This document shows positions 1-9,080 of a stretch of DNA of 64,000 bases, piece after piece. Position 1 is the first letter of the stretch; every line of letters begins with the position of its first letter. The stretch is from contig NZ_CAOS01000003.1 in the NCBI RefSeq assembly GCF_000315365.1, positions 496,001 through 560,000 of the forward strand, written 5' to 3'. The notes under the pieces are model-generated. The model made no database searches and was not told the DNA's origin. It saw only the letters and a list, made by a program, of their open reading frames with translations. The stretch is from Desulforamulus hydrothermalis Lam5 = DSM 18033. GTDB taxonomy: Bacteria > Bacillota > Desulfotomaculia > Desulfotomaculales > Desulfotomaculaceae. A program made the position numbers and the translations under genes.

Positions 1-876
1 TATTTTACTAAAGCTTCACTCTGGACATGGGTAGATCACCAGGTTTCGGGTCTACTCCAACGTACATCTCGCCCTATTAAGACTCGCTTTCGCTTTGGCT
101 CCGGCTTTCCTGCCTTAACCTGCACGTTAGATGTAACTCGCCGGTCCGTTCTACAAAAAGTACGCCGTCACGCTTCGAAGTTCGATGTTCGAAGTTCGTG
201 GTTCGATACAAGCATTCCTTTGGGGTCTTTTTTATTTAGTCCCGTAAGATCTGACATGCATTCGAACGTCGAATCTCGAATATCGAACCTCGAATAGCGC
301 TCCGACAGCTTGTAGGCATACGGTTTCAGGTTCTCTTTCACTCCCCTCCCGGGGTGCTTTTCACCTTTCCCTCACGGTACTGGTTCACTATCGGTCGCTA
401 AGAGTATTTAGCCTTGGGGGGTGGTCCCCCCGGATTCCCACAGGGTTTCACGTGTCCTGTGGTACTTGGGATGCCTCCTGCAATCTTCAACCTTTCGCTT
501 ACAGGTGTGTTACCTTCTGTGCAGTGCCTTTCCAGACAGCTTCAGCTAGGTCTTCAATTACTTCTTGAAGGTCCCGCAACCCCATACCTCCGTAGAGGTT
601 TGGTTTAGGCTCGCCCCTTTTCGCTCGCCGCTACTGGGGGGGTCGATGTTTCTTTCTCTTCCTCCGGGTACTTAGATGTTTCAGTTCCCCGGGTGCCCTC
701 CTCTGTGCCTATGGGTTCAGCACAGGGTGACGGAGGTTCCCTCCGCCGGGTTGCCCCATTCGGGTATCCACGGATCTCTGCCTGCTTGCGGCTCCCCGTG
801 GCTTTTCGCAGCTTTCCACGCCCTTCGTCGGCTCTTAGCGCCAAGGCATCCGCCGTATGCCCTTTCTTTCTTGACC
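1..876 (-). rRNA. rrl: 23S ribosomal RNA, 5' part (3' end outside the window)
   Basis: The minus strand reads the 23S 5' end: GGTCAAG followed by the conserved run containing CGGATGCCTTGGC (about 846-876), continuing through the conserved domain I sequence and out of the window at position 1. Helix 25 is replaced by a long insertion (separate entry). The 5' boundary is set by analogy with Bacillus 23S and may be off by a few bases. The rRNA order is 16S then 23S; 5S, if present, lies outside. Confidence 0.96.
173..297 (-). repeat. Intervening sequence in 23S helix 25 (TTCGA-repeat hairpin)
   Basis: Between normal flanks of 23S helix 25 there are about 125 extra bases. The two arms (about 174-207 and 258-295) are made of imperfect TTCGA/TTCGAAG units and are complementary with wobble pairs; the loop is about 50 bases. 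Helix 25 is a known site for excised intervening sequences in other bacteria (established). Whether this one is cut out by RNase III is inference. The arms are built from the same repeat as the V1 insertion in 16S. Confidence 0.85.
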
Positions 877-2663
<1,787 letters not shown>

Positions 2664-2795
2664 TATCTTGAATATTTTACAAGAGTTTTGGCTCTTGTCG
2701 TTGTCCGTATTTCCCGTAAGCTTTTTTACGCTTGACGAGGTTGTGGTCTGTCACAGTCTCATCTTCTCGATGACTTTTGACTTGACCTGTTGTGC

Positions 2796-2824
2796 ATCCA
2801 TCATCTACTGTTTAGTTTTCAAAG
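2796..2824 (-). other. 16S leader processing-stem arm
   Basis: This segment is nearly perfectly complementary to 1003-1034 on the far side of 16S (shared core TGTTTAGTTTT plus ATGATGGAT). In the transcript the two would close a stem around 16S, the normal RNase III substrate in Firmicutes rRNA operons. The pairing is seen in the sequence; processing is inferred. Confidence 0.7.
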
Positions 2825-2851
2825 ACCGCCCGGCCTCGCGACCGGAATTTC

Positions 2852-2880
2852 ATCTTACCATATCTCCCGCTCTGTTGCAA
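2852..2880 (-). promoter_or_regulatory. rRNA operon promoter P2 (proximal)
   Basis: On the minus strand TTGCAA (2875-2880) is separated by exactly 17 bases from TAAGAT (2852-2857), about 190 bases upstream of 16S. The -10 is followed by GAAATTCCGG, nearly repeated at the distal promoter. Confidence 0.7.
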
Positions 2881-2929
2881 GCAGAAGTTTTTGGTAATTC
2901 ACTCACCGCCTTATCAGCGGCGGAACTTC

Positions 2930-2958
2930 ATCTTACCACTTTTGCCGCCCTGCGGCAA
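2930..2958 (-). promoter_or_regulatory. rRNA operon promoter P1 (distal)
   Basis: TTGCCG (2953-2958), a 17-base spacer and TAAGAT (2930-2935) on the minus strand, 78 bases upstream of the proximal promoter. Both -10 boxes sit in the context TGGTAAGATGAA, so the pair looks like a tandem duplication. The remaining region up to about 3340 is AT-rich and shows no gene. Confidence 0.65.
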
Positions 2959-3346
2959 GTGGCATTTTTTAGTGCCGCCTCGCAGCGACGTTTTTTATGT
3001 TAACACTAATTTTGTTATAATGCAATACCTTTTTAAAAACTTTATTTATTTTTATGCCACATTTTTAATAAGCAGCAGCCAATGCGCAAAATTATTACGT
3101 CCTGTTATTTAACATATATTCATTGAATTAGCTTAATAAATCTTTTAATTTGCATTTTTTATCGACATTTTATACCTGGGCTTATTTAGCTCATCAAGTG
3201 CTTCGCCAGGCCCCTTGCAGAAAGTATTAAAGCCACCCCCCACTTTGTTTTTTGCAACCTTTGTCTACAGCCTGGCGGCTTTCTTGAAACCATGTCTATT
3301 ATTTCACCTTTCCTTTAATTTATAACCCCTATGCGAAAGAAATTTA

Positions 3347-3398
3347 TTGACATCAATGCACTGCCGTTTATACAATCAAGACAGACTGACCGGTCTGT
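3347..3398 (+). promoter_or_regulatory. tetR-efflux operon promoter and operator
   Basis: TTGACA (3347-3352), an 18-base spacer and TACAAT (3371-3376) form a good sigma-A promoter. Directly downstream lies an inverted repeat ACAGAC-N6-GTCTGT (3381-3398), with core GACCGGTC-like symmetry, covering the expected start site. This is the usual layout of a TetR-family autorepressor, so the TetR product of the next gene probably binds here. Binding itself is inference. Confidence 0.7.
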
Positions 3399-3417
3399 TT
3401 GGAAGGGAGGGACTTTG

Positions 3418-4005
3418 TTGACTAAACAATCAAAAAAGGATCTCATTGCCGATGCCGCCCTGGCCTGTTTTTTAACTTCCGGTTATGGCGCCACCTCGGT
3501 GGACGAAATTGTTAAAGCATCCGGCATCAGCAAGGGTGGTATCTACTGGCATTTCAAGAGTAAGGAAGAAATTTTTCTCTACCTGGTAAAACGCTTTGTT
3601 AATGAATGGAACACCCAATACATAGCCCGTTTACCGGGAACCCGTTCAGCGGCCGAAAAGCTGGCGATATTTCTGGAACACCGTTTGCAATGCATTGACA
3701 CACCTATCTCTGCTTTAATGCTTGAATTTTTGCTGCAGGCAAAAGAAGAAGCAACTATCCGCAAGATGAGTGCAGAATTTGAAAAACCCACCCACATTAT
3801 TTATCAAATTATAGAAGAAGCCATTAGAAACGGTGAGTTTAAAGCCCTGGACCCCAAAACGGTTACCTTATCTTTCCTGGCCATTTTTGACGGTGCCGGT
3901 CTGCAAATGCTGGTTCATAAAAACAAGCTTTTATTAGAACAAACCCTGCGCACAACCCTTGAGATATTCCTGGCCGGGATAAGTAGTGAACCGGTAAAAG
4001 AATAA
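3418..4005 (+). CDS. TetR/AcrR-family transcriptional regulator
   Basis: This 195-residue protein has an N-terminal TetR helix-turn-helix (about residues 5-55, including the typical GATSVDEIVKASGISKGGIY) and an all-helical ligand-binding C-terminal part. It probably represses the adaptor-RND genes that follow 25 bases downstream. The TTG at 3418 (or 3415) is chosen because GGGAGG (about 3405-3410) sits just in front and the promoter/operator ends at 3398; an upstream in-frame ATG at 3331 lies before the promoter and cannot be the start. The inducing ligand cannot be read from sequence. Confidence 0.88.
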   Translation: MTKQSKKDLIADAALACFLTSGYGATSVDEIVKASGISKGGIYWHFKSKEEIFLYLVKRFVNEWNTQYIARLPGTRSAAEKLAIFLEHRLQCIDTPISALMLEFLLQAKEEATIRKMSAEFEKPTHIIYQIIEEAIRNGEFKALDPKTVTLSFLAIFDGAGLQMLVHKNKLLLEQTLRTTLEIFLAGISSEPVKE

Positions 4006-4030
4006 GCATAGCTGGAAAGGAGTTGCTGGC

Positions 4031-5161
4031 TTGAAAAGGATAATCGTCCTTATGCTTTGCATGCTGGTATTAACTGCTTCTGTGACCGGCTGCGGTCAAA
4101 AAACACCTCCCCAGGAAGAAAAGTTAATGCCGGTAGAAATTACCAAGGTTTCTACAGCTGATCTCACCCATACTTTATCTGCCACCGGTGAAATTATTGC
4201 CGCGGCGGATGTCAATGTAATGCCTAAAGTTACCGGCCGCGTTGAAAAAGTTTTGGTCAGGGTGGGCGATAAAGTCCACCGGGGACAAGCGCTTGTGCAG
4301 TTGGAAGGCAACGAAACCCGCCATGCCCTGGACCAAGCCGAGGCAGGTCTTGAACTGGCCCAAGCCAACTGGGAACGGGCCCACCAGGCTTTAAAGGATG
4401 CAGAAATAAACTTTGAAAGAAGCAAAATCCTGTACGATGCCCAGGCCATTGCCAAATCCCAGTTTGAACAGGCAGAAAGCGCCCTGGTGACAGCCCGGAG
4501 CAATTTAAAGGTGGCAGCGGCTCAATTAAAACAAGCCCAGGCTACCTTGCATACGACCCAGGATAACTACAACAACGCCTTGCTGACTTCGCCCATTGAC
4601 GGCGTGGTGGCCGGTATTCAGGTGGACCCCGGCGACACTGTTACACCTCAGGCCCCGGCGGTAACGGTGGTTCAACTGGCCAATCCCAAAGTAAAGGTGT
4701 ATGTGTCGGAAAACGTTGTCAGCTCCATTAAAGAAGGTACAACAGTGCCTGTTGCCATTAACGCGCTGAATAAAACTGTCAATGGTACAGTTCTCTCGGT
4801 TGCTCCCAGGGCAGACGCGGCCACCCGGTCCTTTGCGGTAGAAATTCAGCTGCCCAACCAACAGGGCGAGATTAAGCCCGGCATGGTCGCCAGGTTAAAT
4901 TTATCCACCGGCACCTCGGCAGGCGTGCTGGCCTTACCGGTGGATGCTGTCCTGGAACGGGAAGGCCGGCACTATGTTTTTATTGTGGCAGACGGCAAAG
5001 CCAAAGAAGTTTCTGTTCAAGTGGGCGTTACCTCCGGTGAGCTGGTAGAAATCAAAGACGGCCTGAAGGCCGGTCAAACCGTCATTGTAAAGGGCAATCG
5101 CTTGGTAGCTGACGGCCAAAAGGTTAAAGCAGTGAAGGAGCTGGGAGGTGCCGCCAGGTGA
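4031..5161 (+). CDS. RND efflux periplasmic-adaptor-type lipoprotein (HlyD/AcrA family)
   Basis: This 376-residue protein begins with a lipoprotein signal peptide ending in the lipobox VTGC (Cys about residue 21), then the lipoyl/biotinyl half motifs (VEKVLVRVGDKVHRGQAL), an alpha-helical hairpin (about 90-175), and a beta-barrel and membrane-proximal domain. It is the membrane-fusion partner of the pump encoded immediately downstream; the genes overlap by 4 bases (GTGA), indicating translational coupling. Start TTG at 4031 follows AAAGGAG. In a bacterium with no conventional outer membrane the lipid anchor would hold it at the outer face of the cytoplasmic membrane. Substrate unknown. Confidence 0.9.
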   Translation: MKRIIVLMLCMLVLTASVTGCGQKTPPQEEKLMPVEITKVSTADLTHTLSATGEIIAAADVNVMPKVTGRVEKVLVRVGDKVHRGQALVQLEGNETRHALDQAEAGLELAQANWERAHQALKDAEINFERSKILYDAQAIAKSQFEQAESALVTARSNLKVAAAQLKQAQATLHTTQDNYNNALLTSPIDGVVAGIQVDPGDTVTPQAPAVTVVQLANPKVKVYVSENVVSSIKEGTTVPVAINALNKTVNGTVLSVAPRADAATRSFAVEIQLPNQQGEIKPGMVARLNLSTGTSAGVLALPVDAVLEREGRHYVFIVADGKAKEVSVQVGVTSGELVEIKDGLKAGQTVIVKGNRLVADGQKVKAVKELGGAAR

Positions 5162-8100
5162 AAATAGCAGATTTTTCGGTAGACCGGCCGGTGGCCATCT
5201 CTATGCTTATCATTGCCCTTATTTTTTTGGGTTTGTTTTCCCTCCCCCGCTTGGCGGTGGATTTATACCCGGAAATGGAATTGCCTATCGCTGTTATTGT
5301 AACCAGTTATGAAGGTGCTGCCCCGGCAGAAGTGGAAAAGTTGGTTACCAAACCCATTGAGGCTGCGGTTGCCACCACCGGCAACATAAAAGAAATTCGT
5401 TCCCGTTCCCAAAACGGCATCTCTCTGGTAATTGTGCAGTTTAACTGGGGCACCAATATGGACAATGCCGCCATTGAATTGCGGGAAAAAATAGATTATG
5501 TCAAAGGCGCGCTGCCCGGCGAGGTAAAAACCCCCCGGGTAATGAAACTGGACCCCAATCAGGCGCCGATTCTTTCTTTTTCCATGACCGGCAGCGATGT
5601 GGTGAAGTTAAAGAAAATTGCTGAGGATACCGTCCAATCCCGTCTGGAGCGCATTGACGGTGTTGCCTCCGTTAGTATTAGCGGTGGCAAAAGCCGGGAA
5701 ATAAAAGTTATCCTGGATCCCGCTAAAATGGAAACCTATGGCCTCAGTGTCAATCAGGTGATGCAGGCGCTGGCCGGCGATAATATCTCAGGCACCGCCG
5801 GCGTAGTGGAACGGGGTACTCAAGAGACCGCCATTCGGGTGACGGGAGAATATACCAGCCTGGCGCAAATTAAGCAAATACGGGTTCCGTTGCCAGGTCA
5901 GGGCGGCTCGCTGGCACTTGGTGACTTGGCCGCCGTGGAGGATTCCTTTAAGAAAGAAAGCCGTTTCGCCTATGTGGATGGCCAGCCCTCCCTGGGCCTG
6001 GATGTCATGAAATCCACCGGCGCCAACACCGTTCAGGTGGCCAAGGAGGTGCTGCAGGAAGTGGCAGCACTGAACAAGACTCTGCCGGACGGAGTTAAAA
6101 TCACCACTGTGGTGGATATGTCCAAATTTATTCAGCAGTCTATAGATAATGTAATTTACCACGGGCTGGTGGGCGGTATACTGGCTGTAATTATCCTCTA
6201 TTTGTTTTTACGCAGCCTGCGCAGCACATTGGTGGTGGCCCTGGTAATGCCCATCTCCATTATTGCTACCTTTACCCTGATGTATTTCGGCCATCAGACC
6301 ATTAACATGCTGTCTCTGGGCGGTTTGGCACTGGGCTTGGGCTCCCTGGTGGATTTTTCGGTGGTGGTGTTGGAAAGCATCTACCGCTACCGCCAGCAGG
6401 GATATGATGTTATACAGGCTGCCAAACTGGGCACCGCCGAAGTAGCCAACGCCGTTACCGCATCTGCCGGCGCCCAGGTGGTGGTATTTCTGCCCATTGT
6501 GTTTGTGGAAGGTTTAGCCGGCATATTATTTAAGCCCATGGCTCTCACAGTAAGTTTCTCGCACATTGCCGCCCTTTTTGCGGCCCTGACCCTGGTTCCC
6601 ATGATGTCCTCCCGGCTGCTGCAAAAAGTTGCCCCGCCGGATGAAAATTTGCCCCCGGGCCGTACCAAAAACCCGGTCCTGCTGTTTGGTCGTTTCATGC
6701 ACCGGTTAAACCTGCATTACGGCAGCTTGCTGCGGTGGGCCCTGGGCAACCGCAAAAAAGTGGTGGGTTTTACAGCGTTGCTGCTGCTGCTTAGTGTCGC
6801 AGCTACTCCCTTAATTGGCACAGAATTTATCCCCACCATGGATCAGGGGGAAATTACCGTCAAGATAGACATGCCCGCCGGCACTAAGGTTGCCGAAACC
6901 GCCCGGGTAGCCGCCGACCTGGAAAAATTGGCCCGCTCGCAAGTTAAAGAGATCGAGCGTATCTTTACCACGGTTGGCTCCGGCGGCCAGTTATCCTTCC
7001 TGGGCGTAGGGTCGGGCGACCAGGCCACCCTGCAGATAAAATTAAAACCCCTGGCCCAACGGGATATTTCTACCGAACAAGCGGTGGAAAAACTGCGCCG
7101 GGCTGTGCAAGATATCCCCGGTGCTGATATCACCGTCTCACTGGCTGACAATTCCGGCAGTCCCAGCAGCAAACCGGTGGACATAGCTATCCGGGGCGAT
7201 GATTTAACCGTACTCAACCAGTTGGGCGACCTGCTGGCGGAAGTTGTTAAGTCGGTACCCGGCACCCGCAACGTGACCAACTCGTTATCCGAAGCCACCC
7301 CGGAGGTGCAGATTATGGTTGACAGGGAACAGGCCGCCCGCTACGGCCTGTCCGCCGGCCAGGTTCTGGCAGCCGTCAGCACTTCCTTTGACGGCAGAGT
7401 GGTCAGCCGTATGCGCACCGGTGAAGATGAAGTGGATGTGCGCCTGCTTTTCCCGGAGGATAGCAGCAAGGATGCAGATGCTCTGGCCAACCTGACGCTA
7501 GTTGCTCCCACCGGTGCCCGGGTGCCGGTGTCAGCTGTAGCCAGGATTACAACCCAGCATGCCCCAACGGAAATTATCCGGTCTTCGCAAAGCCGGGAAG
7601 TTCGCATTACAGCCGACATCTCCGGCCGGGATACCGGCAGTGTCAACAAAGAAATTGCAGCCGCTTTAAACAAATTGGCTTTGCCCGAGGGTTATACCAT
7701 CCACACCGGCGGCCAAGCCAAAGACATGGCCGATTCCTTTAAGAGCCTGGCCATCGCCTTAATTCTCTCGGTGGTGCTGGTATTTATGGTGATGGCAGCC
7801 CAGTTTGAATCACTGTTTCAGCCTTTCATCATTATGTTTTCCCTGCCGCCTACATTTATCGGGGTGGTATTGGGCCTGGGCATCACCGGCCATCACCTCA
7901 GCGTCCCGGCTTTAATCGGCGCCATTATGCTGATCGGTATTGTGGTTAACAACGCCATTGTGCTGGTTGATTATATTAATACCCTGCGCAAGCGCGGCTA
8001 CGAGCGGGATCAGGCTGTCTTAGCCGCCGGCCCGGTGCGCCTGCGGCCTATTTTAATGACTGCCCTCACCACCGTGCTGGCCCTGCTGCCCCTGGCCTTT

Positions 8101-8289
8101 GGCGGCGGCGAGGGTTCCGAAGGCCAGGCTCCCATGGCAGTGGTGGTGGCTTTTGGCTTAACCCTGTCTACCCTCATTACGCTGGTTCTGGTACCGGTGG
8201 TTTACACCGTTTTTGACGACCTGGGCCGCAAACTGTCAGCAAAATGGGCCAAGGTAAAGCTGCCTCGCTTAAAATCAATCGGTACTTAA
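5158..8289 (+). CDS. RND-family efflux pump, AcrB/HAE1-like
   Basis: This 1043-residue protein has the full RND length and the two-fold repeat: a first transmembrane helix at about 10-30, a large extracytoplasmic loop, a transmembrane bundle at about 330-530, a second loop, and a second bundle at about 860-1030. The family signatures GLVDFSVVVLE-like (TM4, around GSLVDFSVVVLE) and GIVVNNAIVLVDY are present. It exports hydrophobic or amphiphilic compounds by proton antiport in the known family. Notably TM4 reads GSLVDFSVV where AcrB has the DD pair, so one of the two relay aspartates is replaced. Operon with tetR and adaptor; substrate unknown. Confidence 0.92.
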   Translation: MKIADFSVDRPVAISMLIIALIFLGLFSLPRLAVDLYPEMELPIAVIVTSYEGAAPAEVEKLVTKPIEAAVATTGNIKEIRSRSQNGISLVIVQFNWGTNMDNAAIELREKIDYVKGALPGEVKTPRVMKLDPNQAPILSFSMTGSDVVKLKKIAEDTVQSRLERIDGVASVSISGGKSREIKVILDPAKMETYGLSVNQVMQALAGDNISGTAGVVERGTQETAIRVTGEYTSLAQIKQIRVPLPGQGGSLALGDLAAVEDSFKKESRFAYVDGQPSLGLDVMKSTGANTVQVAKEVLQEVAALNKTLPDGVKITTVVDMSKFIQQSIDNVIYHGLVGGILAVIILYLFLRSLRSTLVVALVMPISIIATFTLMYFGHQTINMLSLGGLALGLGSLVDFSVVVLESIYRYRQQGYDVIQAAKLGTAEVANAVTASAGAQVVVFLPIVFVEGLAGILFKPMALTVSFSHIAALFAALTLVPMMSSRLLQKVAPPDENLPPGRTKNPVLLFGRFMHRLNLHYGSLLRWALGNRKKVVGFTALLLLLSVAATPLIGTEFIPTMDQGEITVKIDMPAGTKVAETARVAADLEKLARSQVKEIERIFTTVGSGGQLSFLGVGSGDQATLQIKLKPLAQRDISTEQAVEKLRRAVQDIPGADITVSLADNSGSPSSKPVDIAIRGDDLTVLNQLGDLLAEVVKSVPGTRNVTNSLSEATPEVQIMVDREQAARYGLSAGQVLAAVSTSFDGRVVSRMRTGEDEVDVRLLFPEDSSKDADALANLTLVAPTGARVPVSAVARITTQHAPTEIIRSSQSREVRITADISGRDTGSVNKEIAAALNKLALPEGYTIHTGGQAKDMADSFKSLAIALILSVVLVFMVMAAQFESLFQPFIIMFSLPPTFIGVVLGLGITGHHLSVPALIGAIMLIGIVVNNAIVLVDYINTLRKRGYERDQAVLAAGPVRLRPILMTALTTVLALLPLAFGGGEGSEGQAPMAVVVAFGLTLSTLITLVLVPVVYTVFDDLGRKLSAKWAKVKLPRLKSIGT

Positions 8290-8318
8290 ATATCAGAGAA
8301 AACGCTCTGCCAACTTTT

Positions 8319-8348
8319 AGCCCTGTCAGTGCTTGCACCGACAGGGCT
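8319..8348 (+). terminator. Hairpin after the tetR-RND operon
   Basis: A 14-bp stem AGCCCTGTCAGTGC / GCACCGACAGGGCT with a 2-base loop lies 30 bases after the pump stop codon. The T-tract is short (TTTG), so it is a weak intrinsic terminator or an RNA-stabilising hairpin. Confidence 0.6.
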
Positions 8349-8452
8349 TTGCTCCCTCAATAAAAATATGTTTAAGAAAAGCATCTTGTATAATTGACAT
8401 TTATTACCTTAACTATAAAACGATTGTCATTGTCAATGCTTGTGGCATTTTT

Positions 8453-8481
8453 AAAAAAACACCGGTCGCCGGGAACCGGTG
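8453..8481 (-). terminator. Orphan minus-strand terminator hairpin
   Basis: On the minus strand, CACCGGT-N8-ACCGGTG is followed by seven T residues (8453-8459), a textbook intrinsic terminator. No minus-strand gene ends here; the nearest minus gene ends at 9081 with its own terminator. It may end an unannotated small RNA or protect the 3' end of antisense transcription. The rest of 8349-8597 is AT-rich and shows no gene. Confidence 0.5.
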
Positions 8482-8597
8482 CTATCATAAAATTCAAGTC
8501 TAAAATTGTTATAAACAAGACATTAGGCCTAGAGGAAAACAACTAATGATGTAAAATTAGAACATAGAAAAGAATTTTGATAAGGTGGTTATCTCCC

Positions 8598-9029
8598 TTG
8601 AGCAGTATTAACCTGAAATTTGCGGCAGAAAAAGTTAACGACTTTGACCGGCCCGGTGAGTTTGAACAGTTCTGCAACCTGTGCGGCTGTACCGAAGCAG
8701 AAGTATTGCCGGAAGTGGAATACCTCAACAAAAAAGAGATAAAAAGCATTTGTTTGTCTGTATATTGTTCATCTAAGGAATGCCGCAACTTATCTTATCA
8801 TTATTTTGAGCCGGATGATAAACTCCGGGCGGACGCTTTGGCGGGTGATTTCACTCCTCTGCCCAAGGGGTTAAAATTTACCTGCAACCGTTGTGGCAAT
8901 CAAAATATCCAGGTGAAAGTCAAGTTAGAGCAATCGGGATTTAAATTCGTTCACGATATAGTTGCCGTTTCCTTGTCCTGTTCCTGTGGCAACCAGGCCA
9001 CCCACCGGTTCCTGGGCAAGTATTTTTAA
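8598..9029 (+). CDS. Uncharacterised protein with two zinc-ribbon-like cysteine clusters
   Basis: I do not recognise a named family. The 143-residue product has a CNLCGC cluster near residue 26, a second cysteine pair near residues 50-60 (CSSKEC), and a late CNRCG plus CSCG cluster, so it probably holds one or two structural zinc ions. The arrangement resembles small zinc-ribbon proteins, not an enzyme. The TTG start at 8598 is preceded by AAGGTGG at proper spacing; the in-frame ATG 21 bases upstream lacks a ribosome binding site. It stands alone between two efflux systems and shares a bidirectional terminator with the minus-strand pump. Function unknown. Confidence 0.7.
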   Translation: MSSINLKFAAEKVNDFDRPGEFEQFCNLCGCTEAEVLPEVEYLNKKEIKSICLSVYCSSKECRNLSYHYFEPDDKLRADALAGDFTPLPKGLKFTCNRCGNQNIQVKVKLEQSGFKFVHDIVAVSLSCSCGNQATHRFLGKYF

Positions 9030-9031
9030 TT

Positions 9032-9073
9032 AAAAACGACCTGGCCCGCCTATACGGCGGCCAGGTCGTTTTT
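9032..9073. terminator. Bidirectional terminator between convergent genes
   Basis: AAAAACGACCTGGCC at 9032-9046 pairs with GGCCAGGTCGTTTTT at 9059-9073. With A and T runs on both sides it can stop transcription from the zinc-ribbon gene and from the minus-strand RND operon. Confidence 0.9.
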
Positions 9074-9080
9074 ATGCCGG

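Noticed and set aside
3331-3417. Upstream ATG start for the TetR gene
   Set aside because: It lies before the promoter and operator of the same gene, and a good ribosome binding site precedes TTG 3418.
8400-8450. Fur-box-like sequence before the zinc-ribbon gene
   Set aside because: The match (GATTGTCATTGTCAAT) is partial and no iron gene is adjacent, so it was not annotated.
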